From: Phallusia mammillata
Lineage: Eukaryota > Chordata > Ascidiacea > Phlebobranchia > Ascidiidae
Reading direction: 5' to 3'
Assembly: GCA_003260075.1 (NCBI GenBank)
Contig: QLIY01000236.1
Span: 1-64,000 of the forward strand
DNA length: 64,000 nt
This document shows, piece after piece, positions 1 to 11,881 of this stretch (position 1 is its first letter; each line of letters opens with the position of its first letter). A program made the position numbers and the translations under genes. Under the pieces are notes generated by a model that made no database searches, was not told the origin of the DNA, and worked only from the letters and a program-made list of their open reading frames with translations.

Positions 1-939
1 CACAATAAAAAATATGGCTCTTCGGCTTTGACCGGTTGGCCACCCCTGATGTATGCAATCACAGGTTGACTGTAAGCACGGCGTTAAATGCAGCCGGCAT
101 TTCATAAACATTCAAGTTAAGCAAAAATGACGACGCCATTAGGCACACCTTACCGGTAATTGAACCGGGTTGCAACAGTATAATGCACAACACAATGTAT
201 GCAAGTCTAACTTGGTTTCGCTATAACTAAGTCTTTTCACAGCTCAAATATTTGTCGACAGTTTGCATATAGTCAGTAAACTTCCTTATTTAAATAGAAA
301 GAAACACATATCAGTTAGTTGTATATTACAATGATTATGCTGCCAGCACAAACAGTTCAGCACATTTCATGCGGTCAGCATACAAAGCAGCCACTAATAA
401 ACGCAAACCATGGTTTGCGCTCTCGCACAAGGTAATAGCACCACAAACGTCACAGCTTCATTGCTGCGTCAGTATCATGTAGTCAATATTGTCATGTTAT
501 CCAGGGTTGCCATACCGTGCTTATTTCGAAAATGTGTCCCTATTTTGCAGAGCAATGTCTTAGAAAACTTTATTCTCCTTCTTTCTTAGAAAATTTTGAC
601 GTGAGTCCTTTTATTTCTTATAATAAACAATTATCCTACAAGTCAAAGGCCTATAACAAGCAAAATTAAACCTAGACCAAAGCTGTCATGAGATAGACGA
701 AGTATTTTCTACGAACGAGGAGTTGCTTAATGTCATGGGTAGTATTAATGCGAAGATTTGTTCAAAAACGTTTGTTTCGTTTGGTAAGAAGATTAAAGTT
801 TTCGGTTATCTTTGTTTTGGGGTCCATGTCGAAGGCAACCATCGTTATTCCACATTTTAAAAAAGCGTTTTTTTTTCAAGTCGTAGAGACAATTTAAACA
901 CGATTGTTTTAGAATCGTTTGTGTATTACATTGGATCAG
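1..939. other. No gene recognised; dispersed repeat remnants
   Basis: No signal-peptide exon for the downstream cysteine-rich gene could be found here. About 700-850 is similar, in inverted orientation, to about 10915-11115 (both contain a GTTGCC...ATGGACCCCAAAA stretch), so it is a dispersed repeat. A second GGGTTGCCAT stretch lies near 503. Open frames here look incidental. Confidence 0.5.
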
Positions 940-1948
940 GTTACACATGTGGCAATTACGCCTGCACGGCTGGAAACTACTGTTGCACTTCATCATCTGA
1001 TGGTGGCAAGAGTTGCTGGAAGCACCAGGCCAGCACATATTACACTTGCAGTTTAGTGCATGCTGCAAGCCAACGGAATATAGGGTAAGAAAGAAACCTA
1101 AAACCTATAATTTGTAAACCAAGGTAGTTTATTAATGGTTAAGTGTCAGCGTGTTGTAAAGATGCTAATTCGGTTTTTGTATTAGTTCTTTTTAGGATTA
1201 AATTTGTGACCCGTTTAACTTCATGTTGCTATCGTATGTGTGCACTGTAACGGAAGAAAAGTTCACGAAATCAAGGAAACCACTTTTTATCACAAGCAAA
1301 CCAAACCACCGTATATTGAAAATTTACCCCTGAGGGGGCAAATTTATCCCTTGCTTTGTTTAAAGTTATATTTCAGTAAACATTTTAAGATGATTTGCGT
1401 TAAACAGGGTCGGAACAATCATTGGAATTGTGTCGGGGTGTTCGCTTTTTGTTTTTGCCGGAATCGGTGCATGTGTTTACTGCTGCTGCACAGTCAGATC
1501 TAAAAGTAAAGATACAACCACATATGGAGGTAAGTTGATCAGGAAAAACTGCTGCTTGATTTAACGCACTAAACAGGCAATGTTATATGTCAAACGAAAG
1601 TGAGGCCCAAATCAAACCCGTCTTTCAAGAAACCTAGGCCCGAATTTAACGTTAGCCGCTGTCCAGTAAATAATATATCCGCAGACCCCACAGCACGTTT
1701 TTAGGTTGACTTATCGCATACAATTTATAGTTAATTAAAACCTATTTTCAATGGAAACAGATTTTCCTCCTGGTCTGGATAACTACGCCTACGACTCCAC
1801 ACAACAGCACCCGACATCACAGCAAGGATACGTTACCCAACCTGATCAGGGAATGTGTGAGAACCCGTCTCAAAGTCCTCCACCCTACTCTACTGTTTGC
1901 GAGGAAAACCCGCCACCATACCCGGGTGCTGAGTGTGCTTCGAAATAG
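940..1948 (+). CDS. Shisa-like cysteine-rich membrane protein, copy A (5' exon not found)
   Basis: Three exons can be joined in frame: 940-1084 (six-cysteine domain), 1408-1529 (transmembrane segment) and 1761-1948 (proline-rich tail, stop at 1946-1948). All junctions are AG/GT, with phases matching the complete copy at 25926-27879. The ectodomain contains CGNYAC, a YCC pair, SCW and YTC, the six cysteines seen across this cluster. The membrane exon reads VGTIIGIVSGCSLFVFAGIG followed by cytosolic CC. The tail has two PPPY motifs (SPPPYSTV and NPPPYPG), which in Shisa-like, WBP1 and CYYR1 proteins recruit WW-domain partners such as NEDD4-type ligases. The role as a type I membrane adaptor is family inference. 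No signal exon is visible in 1-939, so the gene is incomplete or its first exon has diverged. Confidence 0.6.
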
Positions 1949-3950
1949 GTGACACACTTCGAAGTGACACTGGTTTTTGCAGAAGATATGGAAAATGTGT
2001 GCGCTTTGGTTTTTTCAAAATTTTTTGTTGTTTGATTGTCGGATTCACTGTGCCCAAATGTGCTTCAGCAGTAAATTATTACGTTGTGCGTATTCTCTAC
2101 ACGCCAAAAACTTTGGCAGACAAAGAAACGCCTAAGCTTAAATCCTTACGTGGTTTAACGTTAAATGCTTTCGCAGCGTTTTTACTTCTCATTAAGGAAG
2201 TGTGTTGTCACGCTTCCACCCACTAGCTTCAAAGTTTTAAAACACTTAGGTGCTGCAATTCCTTATGTGACAACCAATATTTTAGTTTCGAGTGCATTTT
2301 TTCCTGTAAAAACGTAAAACCAGACTTAGTCCATCAAATTAACTTTTCGGAAACTTTGGTTTCACGACAGAAACACTTCATATTCAACATAAAGGGGTGA
2401 AAGCTGTTGTCAAAGCAAACTGTTGTTATATTGCTTGGCGTTGCACAAACTTACACTTTGCCAATTCAACTCAGGGATGATCCAAGCTAATAGGAGGTTT
2501 GTGTGTGATGGACAGGCCTATACATTAATATCTCAGGAAAGACCAAGACAACAAACACAATAGACAATTGGTCTTTAACAAGGCGTTTTAGGGCTTTAGG
2601 TGAGGTCCAGCAAGTAGCTACTTAGCTAGTTAAATTTGTTATCAGACCCGTTTTTTTTTAAAAAACCTAGGCAAGAACCCGTCCCGAAAAGCCCGTCCCG
2701 ACTTACAACTCTGGTGTGAGTAGACCGTGTGTTTGAAACTGTTTCACTGCTCACCTTATAGCATGTCGCCTATCAGGCGCTTGGATATAATTGTTTATGG
2801 CAGGGTAAACGAGAAATAGTAAATGAGAAAGAACTGTTACTGGGAATCGCATGTACTCGCATGTACTAACTTAGTAGTACTACTAAGAAACAACATGACA
2901 AATTTTCCTTCACGGTTTCAACGCACGAATTCAAGTGCTTGGCATTGTGTCAGACGAATAGTCAAATTCCGCAATGGAAAGCTGTAGGTCGGTGCTGGTA
3001 TGTTGTTTATGTTAAAAGTGGTTCAACTATTTTTGGATGTGGACGTGAGATGAGTGCTTTAAAGTATAAGTAACAAAGTGTAAACTGAACCATTGAATTA
3101 CAGTTTGATTAGTCAATCTTATACATTTGTTTAAGAAATTTAAAACTACATTAGATTAAAAAATTAAACGGAAACATTGGATTACACCCATATCGTGCAT
3201 CCATTTATTCTTTATGTCACACAAGTTATTGTCTCAACGCCGTACAAAAAAAAATATTTTTGTTAATAAACTAATAAATAAATTGTCTATTTTTTTGTAC
3301 GCTACATCATCGTGTCCATAGCATAGGCCGGGGGTCTCCAACTTAAAGTTAGTCGCGGGAAAATTTTCGAACTACCTATAGATGCCGCGGACAACATGCG
3401 GTCTTAAATGTTAAAATGCTTTTAAAGACCTAATACTTCACGCTACACCAATCGCTGTGGTTGTAAAAAAATGTGGTTGTAATACGATAAAATTAAAACT
3501 CTGGGCAACTGCTGTTTTCGTAGACCTCCAAAGGCTCATGGCTGTACAATCTTACTTGCGTGTTGATCAATCCTTTTTTATTTCCGACAACCGGCAATGA
3601 AAGCAATAACTGTTTGCGCATAATTCCATATCTTAGATTTGGTCTGTGTTGTCACAAATCGCTCTTAGATCAAGTAAATAATATTTTGGTTAAATGAATC
3701 CTGTCGTGGTGAAAGTAACAATTTTTTTAGCAGCTCATAATCGTAAACGTTCCTTTCCCTACGCTTAACCTTTTCCGTAAACGCAAAGAAATAAACAGAC
3801 TTTTACCTTTACGCTGTGATGATCAGACTAAGTTCGCATGGCGCCAAAAAATGTCATTGCAATAATAAGGTATAAAAATAATTTAATTTTTTTGTAAAGT
3901 AGATATATGGGTGTGGGTAAAAGTTTCATTAATTTTTTTTGTTAAACTAG

Positions 3951-4017
<67 letters not shown>

Positions 4018-4230
4018 TGAACTGACGGCTTACACTTCCAACTTTGTTGTTCAATGGCAAATTGTAGTTTGTTTTGCAGTTCAGGCATTTTTAATTGGGC
4101 GTCAGCGTTTAACTTAAATGTTTTGTAGAATTGTTTTTACTGGTCTGCTGCTGGTTAAGTGTCTTGTCTCGCATTCTGTGTTTTGAGCACTAAAACATGT
4201 TAGTCAATAATATTACAATACTGCTTTGTA
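1949..4230. other. Intergenic spacer of the cluster
   Basis: No gene is seen. About 2140-2225 is a copy of the conserved upstream block found before other cluster members (CTTTCGCAGCG...TTACTTCTCAT). About 2500-2713 is an inverted relative of the hAT miniature element at 8431-8681 and ends in CAACTCTG at 2713. A GGGGGTCTCCAACTTAA element end lies near 3330. A 64-base C run occupies 3954-4017. Confidence 0.5.
3954..4017 (+). other. Poly-C run, probable filled assembly gap (64 nt)
   Basis: This is an uninterrupted C tract. Like all such runs in the window it lies on the plus strand, and it generates a spurious polyproline frame. Confidence 0.7.
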
Positions 4231-4254
4231 TTTTCAGTGCGTAATGCCGTAAAA

Positions 4255-5379
4255 ATGTTCTACATTGTGGCATCACTTGTTCTTTTGTCGACCGCTGTCC
4301 TGAAAATCGAAGGTATACGTAGCTTGACAATAAGACAAAGTAGCACTTTTTTCTATCATTTCTTGCACAAAGCAGTTAAATCATGTTGATTTAAAGTTTA
4401 GAAGCATATAGCAATCTTCAAATGCTGCAGCCATTGTTAACAATAAATTGGTATTTTATAACGCTACGATTAAGAACCTTCTAGTAGAATAAATTTTGCT
4501 TGACAATCTTTATCAGTACATGTTTTGCGTTTGAACAGGTTATAAGTGCGGTTCTGAAACATGCACCTCAGGAAAATACTGCTGTACTTCGGAAACATTT
4601 CGTGATATATCGTGCTGGTCGTTCGACATCAGCAGCCGGAGTTGGACTTGCAACTACGTGCCTCCGTCATCAACACCTGCCCCCCCCCCCCCCCCCCCCC
4701 CCCCCTGGTTCATCAAGCCACAAGAAAAACTATATTACTTTGGGAACTGATGATGAATATTTAGTAAACCACGTGACAAAGTTTTTTACTTTGGGGTAAG
4801 ACATTTGCTTAAATGTTATTTTTGGAAAAATTTGACTTAAGTTTAGACTCAGTAAGTCTGGTTAGCACATAGCTATCAGATACAAAACATTTTAATGCTA
4901 CACTATATTAGTTAAAATACAACTTTTTATGTCAACACAATTCACAGTAAATTTGCTGGAATATTAGTACTGGCTGCTCAAAAACGCTTTACAAAAATGA
5001 ATCAGAATATTCTCGAAGGCCATTTGGCAAAAAGCAATCTATTGTTTACAAAGTCGTACACTGCTTTTGTGTTATAAATTGCTGCGTATTTGCACACAAC
5101 CCAACCATTTGATCGTTATTTTGTTTTACGTTATAATGACTCACATTCCCAAGTTATATCTACAGTAAATAACTAAGTTGTTTTGCGTTTTGCAGGGCCG
5201 GGGCAATCGCTGGAATTATAATTGGATGTTTGGTTTTAGTTGGTGGAATCACGGAATGTATTGTTTGCTGCGAGGTTGGATATAGAATCACCTCCGGCAG
5301 AGTAGTGAGCAGACCTGCCGCTGGGGGCGCCTATTTTGGATTTGAAGCAGATAACGCCAAATTGGAATTTGAAGTTTAA
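4255..5379 (+). CDS. Shisa-like cysteine-rich membrane protein, copy B (gapped, tail-less type)
   Basis: There are three exons. 4255-4312 encodes a signal peptide (MFYIVASLVLLSTAVLKIEG). 4539-4795 encodes the cysteine domain (CGSETC, YCC, SCW, WTC). 5196-5379 encodes the membrane segment (AGAIAGIIIGCLVLVGGI, then cytosolic CC), with its stop inside this same exon. Unlike copies A and I, it ends after a short GGAYFGF-type tail and has no PPxY motif. A 26-base C run (4680-4705) interrupts the cysteine exon. The exons sum to 499 nt, which is not a multiple of three, so the reading frame across the run is not trustworthy. After the run comes one unit of the NHV...TLG motif that is expanded in copy D. 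The start was chosen because the ATG heads a hydrophobic stretch repeated in every copy. Confidence 0.6.
4680..4705 (+). other. Poly-C run inside copy B exon 2, probable filled gap (26 nt)
   Basis: This C tract splits the cysteine exon and breaks the frame between the YCC half and the TLG half. Confidence 0.75.
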
Positions 5380-6222
5380 ACTCAAATGCAAAAATTTAAA
5401 CTCATCAGTCTGAAAGACAACAGCTTAAAGCGGTAAAAACATTAAAAAAGAAAAACTGAACTATTGTTAGATTAAAACTTGTACGTCCGTTTTTACTGTG
5501 ATGTATTCGTTCATTGGTGTGTGCTTGCTACATCAAAGGCAACTTTGCGCATCTTTCCAAATGTATTCAAAAATAGCCACCAGCGTCAGTTTCATCTTTT
5601 ATTAATAAAATTTAAGAAATATTAATTTTGCCTATATCCTACATTCTTTTGTTCTTTAAGTCACGCAAATGTAATGTCTTAACGCCTGACAATTAGTGGA
5701 GACTCGAGTCAAGTCAAGTTATACAAAAGTTGTCTCGAGTCCCCCCACCACTGGTTCTAAGCATGTTAATTTGTTTTTGTTTTTTCGTGTACAAATATGT
5801 GTGTATGCCGCATACAAATAAACCCAAATGAATTCTGAATCTCGAATTAAACAATATTCAGCTGGTTTTGTTTTATGCTGAGAGTCAGGCTTTCTTACTG
5901 CTGTACGTCTTTAGAAATGATTTCACCAACGTCACAAAAAGTGATATAAACGTTTCATGTGACATAATAAAGTATCAATTGTCTTCGAGGGAATCTAAAT
6001 CAAAAAATATCAAACCTTTCGTTGCTTAGTTTGACCACTTAACAACCTTATACCCTTATAATAATACAATTATAATACCTACTTTACCATGTGGTCTTGC
6101 TAAAAATATTGCTAAGATCGTTACACATGTTTTTAATAATTATAACCGTTGAGCTTTTTACTTAAAATCTGAGATCCACACATACGATTGATTCATAATC
6201 TTTTAGTTTTGCCTTGGAACAG

Positions 6223-6475
6223 GTTACAAAAGCGAATGTATCAAGAATTGTTGTAAGTACCAGGCCAACGTGGATTACCACTTGCACTTTGGTGCCTGCT
6301 GCAAGCCAACCGAATACAGGTCGGAACAATCATTGGAATTGTGTCGGGTGTTCGCTTTTTGTTTTTCGAGTATTTGCGCGTTCACCATAAAAACTGTTCA
6401 GATTAAATTAGAAATTGGAATATTACTAGTAAATAACACGAAGCCGCAATTAGTCGGCTGGTAACCTGTAATTAT
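6223..6475 (+). pseudogene. Degenerate Shisa-like copy C with fused exons
   Basis: The sequence begins after an AG acceptor at 6221-6222 and resembles copy A exon 2, with an internal deletion that removes part of the cysteine pattern. It then runs without an intron from GCAAGCCAACCGAATACAG straight into GTCGGAACAATCATTGG (junction near 6319). In copy A the matching junction is split by an intron of 323 bases (1085-1407). The frame is lost just after, so no transmembrane segment is encoded. No signal exon is found upstream and no tail exon downstream. The copy is probably non-functional. Confidence 0.6.
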
Positions 6476-6599
6476 ACGCATTGAAAGGTTTAACCAGCGA
6501 CTGTAATTGCTTGCTTGTTAGTATTCAGTCGATGAATACCCTTTAGCTTGTGTTGTCAGGCTTTCTTCCTACCCTTTAGCTTGTGAATTTTAATTATAC

Positions 6600-6990
6600 G
6601 AAACATTAAACGAATTAACTAGCTACTGTAATTGCTTGCTTAGTTGTATTTGGTCGATGATATCATTTTTAATCGCCTGAAATTAACCTCTAAACCGAAA
6701 TCACGTGCTTTACGTGGTAACGTCGAATGTTTTCGCAGCCCCCCCCCCTGTCGTTTTTTTGTGTATTTGTCACATACAAATCTTTAATACAAACAATTAT
6801 ATGACGCATTGCATGATTTTACCAACGACTGTAATTGCTTTCTTGGCTGTATTTAGTCGAATCTCATTAGAAAATAGTCCGAAATTAATCTAAACCGAAA
6901 TCACGTGGTTTACGTGGTAACGTCAAATGTTTTCACAACGTTTCTACTTCTCATCAAGGAAATATGTTGTCAGACTTCCTACCCACCCAT
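6600..6990 (+). promoter_or_regulatory. Conserved cluster upstream block, two copies across a C run
   Basis: Each copy carries GTAATTGCTT...TTAGTCGA...CCGAAATTAA...AAATCACGTG...TTACGTGG, followed by a CTACTTCTCATCAAGGAAAT stretch in the second. The CACGTG E-box-type hexamer is kept. The two copies are separated by the C run at 6739-6748 and may be alternative versions of one locus. Regulatory function is inferred only from conservation ahead of cluster genes. Confidence 0.4.
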
Positions 6991-7514
6991 TAGCTTGACG
7001 GCGGTTTTATAGATTGTAAACTACAGACGATCAGCGTCAATGTCTTCTTTTATTAATTAAGCAGAAACATTAATTTTGCCGATATCGTACAGAAAATCTA
7101 CTAACACCTTAAACTCATCTCTTTGTTCTTTATGTCATGTCAAGTTATTGTTGCAACGCCTGACAATTTATAAATTAAGTTGCCAACAAAACGTTATTAT
7201 TTTTTTGTACGCTACCAACTCATGGCCATTGCGTGTTCCAATATGTTATTATTTTATTAACACATGATTTTAAAGTTTTTTAGCACGCATTAACTTATTT
7301 ATTGTGCAAAACGTTTTTTATTACGTTTTATTTTCGTTTTTGTGTATGTTACATAAAAATAAATCGCAAATTCGTTACAAATCTTGATTAATACAATGTC
7401 CAGTTGGTTTGGGTTATTCTGTAATCAGGCTATCTTACTTTACGCCTTGAGAAACTGGTATCACCAACGTCACAAAGATAAGGATAAACGTGTCATGTGA
7501 CATAATAAAGCATT

Positions 7515-7627
7515 ACTTGCCTTTAAAGAGGGGATCTACGAGAAATAATAGTTACAAGTTTCGTTGTATCCCCCCCCCCACTTGCCTTTAAAGAGGGGAT
7601 CTACGAGAAATAATAGTTACAAGTTTC
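7515..7627 (+). repeat. Near-identical duplicate flanking a 10-base C run
   Basis: ACTTGCCTTTAAAGAGGGGA and what follows occurs at 7515 and again at 7580, immediately after the C run 7570-7579. The pattern is typical of two overlapping contig ends joined by filler. Confidence 0.75.
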
Positions 7628-7859
7628 ATAGGTTTGTTGTACAATAAACGGTCAAACGTGTATACTAAGATATTGGAAACAAAAACAATGGATTTTAAAC
7701 ACATACTAAAATGTTGAAATGCTTAATACAGTTGCTGTATCTTTGTGTCACGTGAAATTTCGAGTTTTTGCGCGTTAACGATAAAAAATGTTTAGATTAC
7801 CTGAAAAATTGAAAAAAATACTGGTAAATAACACGTAACCATTTATTTTTATTTTACCA

Positions 7860-8035
7860 GCGACCGTAATTGCTTGCTTGGTTGTATTTAGTCGACGATC
7901 TCATTATGCATCGTCCGAAATTGATCTACACTGTAATCACGTGTCTTCCGTGGTTTGTCTTCCGTACGTGTTTTCGCATCGTTTTTACTTCTCGTCAAGG
8001 AAATATGTTGTCAGGCCTCCTTCCCACCTATTAGC
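7860..8035 (+). promoter_or_regulatory. Conserved upstream block before copy D
   Basis: It has the same ordered landmarks as the other blocks: GTAATTGCTTGCTTGGTTGT, TTTAGTCGACGATCTCATTA, AATCACGTG, then TTACTTCTCGTCAAGGAAAT. It lies about 320 bases before the copy D start codon. The promoter role is an inference. Confidence 0.4.
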
Positions 8036-8357
8036 TATAGGACGGTCGTATTTATACCCTACCAACGCATTAAACAGTTGCCAAACTAGCTGTAGCCTCG
8101 GTTGGCGACGAAACGATTTGGCACCTGAACTGACGGCTTACACTTTGTTGTATCATGGCAAATTGTAGTTCGTTTTGCAGTTCAAACATTTTTAATTGGG
8201 CGTCAGTGTTTACTTAAGTGTTTTGTAGAATTGTTTTTACTGGTATTCTGTTTTAGAGTCGTGTCTCACATTTTGTGGTTTGAGCACAGAAACATGCTAT
8301 TCAATAATAATACAATACTGCTTTGTATTTTCAGTGCGTTATAGTAATACGATAAAA

Positions 8358-10051
8358 ATGTTCTACATTGTGGCATCACTTGTTGTTTTGTCAACTGCTG
8401 TCCTGGAAATCGAAGGTACGTAGTTTGACACAGAGTTGCAAGTCGTGCCAGGCTTATCGGACAAGGTTCGGGCTTAGGTGTCTTAACTAGTTAAGTAGCT
8501 AAGTGCTGGACCTGACCTAATGTTCCTAAAACGCCTTGTTCATGACCAATTGTCTATTGTGTTTGTTGTCTTGGTCTTTCCTGGGGATTTAATGTATGGG
8601 CCAGTCAATCAAACTTTCGGGCTCCTAATTTCGGGTTCGGTCCGGGTTCTGGCTCCAATTTTAGGCCCGTATACAACTCTGGTTTGACAACAATATAATG
8701 TAGTTCTATTCTCGACAGTATCTGGTGATTATTCACAGTCTCTAAATTACCATGTAATGACAACATTGCAGCCTTAAATGCTTTTTGACGCTTGCTGCAA
8801 AGATAAATAATCACATGTATTTGTATGCTTTCACCATTCCGTTCACAAAGTTATCAAATCATGTTGATTCAAAGTTCAGAAGCATATACCAATCTTTAAA
8901 TGCTGCATTGTTATAGTCAAATAAACTTAGTTTTACAATATTTAACACAAACAATGAATTAGTAATTTATAACCTTATGATTTAGAAAAAAGTTTTACAT
9001 GACAATCGTACTTTAAGTACATGTTTTGCGTTTAAACAGGTTCTAATTGCGGTTCGCTTACATGCACCTCCGGACAATACTGTTGTATTTCTCCGGAAAT
9101 TAAAATGTGCGTCGTATATACGACCTCAGCAGCAGCTTCTCATTCACTTGCAACTACATATATCCATCACCAACTACTACTGTCGGTGGTGATTCTAAGC
9201 CACGTGAAAAGCTCTTCAACTTTGGGGCCCACTGAAGATAATTTAGCAAACCGCGTGAAAAGCTTTATTCCTTTCGGGCTTGCTGCTGATCAACTATCAA
9301 ACGACGTGAACAGCTTGTTTCCTTTCGGGCATGTCGCTGATAAGTTAGCAAACCACGTGAACAGTTTGGCAACCTTGGAGCCTGATGAGGATGAATTAGT
9401 AAACCACGTGAAAAGCATTGTTCCTTTCGGGCATGTCGCTGATAAGTTAGCAAACCACGCGAATAGCTTGGTAACTTTGGAGCCTGATGCTGAAGAATTA
9501 GCAAACCACGTGACAAGCTATTTTACTTTGGGGTAAGACATTTGCTTTAATATTGACGCAGTAATTGTTGTTTTTAAAATTTGACTCAGTAACTGTTTGA
9601 AGTCTGATCAGCACATTTTAATGCTACTCTCTACTCGTTAAAAAAGAACTTTTCATGTCAACACAAAACAGGCTTTTCAAAAACGCTTTACAAAAAAAAT
9701 GAATCAGAATATTCTCGAAGGATTTTTGATAAAAAGCAACTTAAAGTTTATGAAAATTGCTGCACATTTGCAAATAACCCAACCATTTGGTCGTTATTCA
9801 GTTGTTTTACATTACAGTGACTCATATTCCCAAGTTATATCTACAGTAAATAACTGAGTTGTTTTGCGTTTTGCAGGGCCGGCGCAATCGCTGGAATTGT
9901 AATTGGATGTTTGGTTTTGATGATTGGTGGAGTCGCGGCATGTTTTTTCTGCTGCTGCGAGGCCGGATCTAAAATCACTGCCGACAGAGTAGTGAGAAGA
10001 GATGCGCCTGGGGGAGCCTATATTGGATTTAAAGGAGATGCACCAATTTGA
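8358..10051 (+). CDS. Shisa-like membrane protein copy D with repeat-expanded ectodomain (241 aa)
   Basis: The exons are 8358-8415 (signal peptide MFYIVASLVVLSTAVLEIEG), 9040-9532 and 9877-10051. They total 726 nt, an open 241-codon frame with consistent phases. Exon 2 has CGSLTC (residues 23-28), CC (34-35) and C43, but the usual sixth cysteine (TCNY) is present only in another frame, so the domain seems altered by a compensated frameshift. From nt 9237 to 9532 six 17-residue units follow, of the form D-x-L-A-N-H-V-x-S-L, alternating PFGHVA and TLEPD endings. Exon 3 encodes AGAIAGIVIGCLVLMIGG and CCC, then a short GGAYIGF tail without PPxY. A miniature hAT element sits in intron 1. It is probably a membrane protein; whether it is functional is unclear. 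Confidence 0.6.
8431..8681. mobile_element. hAT-type miniature element (MITE) with 8-bp target duplication
   Basis: The 251-bp element starts CAGAGTTGCAAGTCGTGCC and ends with the inverse of CAGAGTTGTATACGGGCC. It is flanked on both sides by GTTTGACA (8423-8430 and 8682-8689), the 8-bp duplication expected of hAT transposases. It encodes no transposase. It inserted seven bases beyond the exon 1 splice donor of copy D. Relatives lie inverted at about 2500-2713 and as fragments near 19110 and 46683. Confidence 0.8.
9237..9532 (+). repeat. Coding minisatellite, 51-bp unit, six copies, in copy D exon 2
   Basis: Each unit encodes 17 residues (for example DKLANHVNSLATLEPDE). Units 2 and 4 end in PFGHVA and units 3 and 5 in TLEPD, giving a 34-residue higher-order period. 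Most units carry a CACGTG or near-CACGTG hexamer, which comes from the NHV codons. Copy B has only one such unit and copy E has none. Confidence 0.8.
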
Positions 10052-10391
10052 CATTGGAAGTTTAAATTCAAGTGAAAAAAATTAAACTAATTATTCCTAA
10101 AGACAGCAGCTTAAAGAGACAAACTAAACTATTATTTGATTGAAACATGTTACGTCGATCTTTACTTTGATGTGTTCGTTTATTGGTGTGTGCTTGCTAC
10201 ATCTAAGGAAACTTTGTGCATCTTTTCAAATGCATTCAAATATAGCCACCAGCGTCAGTGTCACCTTTTTAATAATAAAACAGATCCTTACATTCTTTCG
10301 TTCTTTACGTCACGCCAAGTTACTGTCTCGACGCCTGACAATCAGTGGAGTCTCAAGTCAAGTAAAGTCAAGTGAGTAGGGGTTCGAGTCC

Positions 10392-10425
10392 CAAGTCAAG
10401 TCAAGTCAAGTCAAGTCAAGTCAAA
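10392..10425 (+). repeat. (AAGTC)n microsatellite
   Basis: A tandem CAAGT pentamer tract lies within a longer AAGTC-rich stretch that starts near 10340. A shorter version lies near 5700 behind copy B. Confidence 0.8.
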
Positions 10426-11660
10426 TGAAATTCGACTCTGAAGTCAAGATAAGTCATTAGGGGTTCAAGTCAACGCAGGTCTTTGAAAGTTCTTGAAAGA
10501 AAGTTTTTAATGGTTTACATAGTTTTTTTTTAGAATGGTCCATCGCTACTTTTTTACCATAACACAGACACTACTTCATTACAGGGAACATATCCCATCA
10601 AGTATAATGAAACAAGTTAATTGACATACAGCAGCGACTTTGTTACTAAAAATTAGGACCATAAATAACAGCGTATTGCACAGGTGAAACGGTGTAAAGT
10701 CATTAATAGGATATTTGAAACAAAATCTATGGGGCGTTCCAACAGAAGTGGATCTCCAAATTAGAATGTGAAAAAGGTGGAAAATCATGTGTTGAAAAAT
10801 AAAAATGTTAGTTTATTTAAAACAAATTGAAGTACAATAAAATCTTGGAATGCATAACGGATTTACTGTACCTTTGTTTCTTGTAAAATTTCGAGCATGT
10901 GCGCATTACCACACAGGCCCATAGGCAGGGTTGCCATCGATATGGACCCCAAAATAAGGACAACCGAACAGTTAAAATCTTTACGACACAAACCAAACGT
11001 TCTAGAACAAATCTTTGCTTTGACATATCACATGCCATATTTTTGCACGAAGCAATCTGTTCCAGCAACTCCTTGTTCGTGGAAAATACTTTGCGCATCT
11101 CACGACAGTTAAGGTCGTATTCACTTCTAAAACAAAACAAGGACCTAAGTAAAAACAAGAACGTTTCTTAGAATGAGAACAATAATATTTTTCAAGACAC
11201 TGCCCTTCAAAGTACGGACAAATCTTAGAAGCAAGGACGGTGTGGCCACTTGCTTACTGGAGCTGTACAACATTAGACAATGTAGTTTGTTCAAAAGGTT
11301 TGTCAAAATGGACAGATTGTTTAAAAAAAGGAATATCATATTTCGAATGCACGCAGTTTAGAGTCGTGTGCCGAAAATTCCCCCTTGCACATTTCGTTTT
11401 AAAGGGATTATCCATGCGTCCACAGTTTGCACGAAGAATTACACCACAAGACCTTTTCTCATGACACGATCGCACTTCGAAACAACGCCATGGGATTTCC
11501 TGTTTTGATGACGCGCATGACGCATCATGTCACGTGCCTGACGTCGTGACGATCGTATAGATTCGACTTCCTGTAATGCGATGCTGCTGTTTGTGTTTTG
11601 TTAAAAGTCATATCAGTTCTTTGAAAGTGAATCTAACGAGGAAATACTGAATGCCATGTT

Positions 11661-11662
<2 letters not shown>

Positions 11663-11756
<94 letters not shown>
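11663..11756 (+). other. Poly-C run, probable filled gap (94 nt)
   Basis: This is the longest C tract in the window and lies on the plus strand, as do all the others. Confidence 0.7.
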
Positions 11757-11881
11757 TTTTTATTTGAGTATTTTTATTTAGGCTACATTAACTGTGTACA
11801 CTATAGAACACGAAAGTGTATTGTACAACAGCCTAAGCTTTTAGCACTGTTGAATCAGTGTGTGTATATCTTAATACAAAT

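Noticed and set aside
3911-4117. Polyproline open reading frame
   Set aside because: It is created by a 64-base C run that is probably filler, and no homologous flanking sequence supports a protein.
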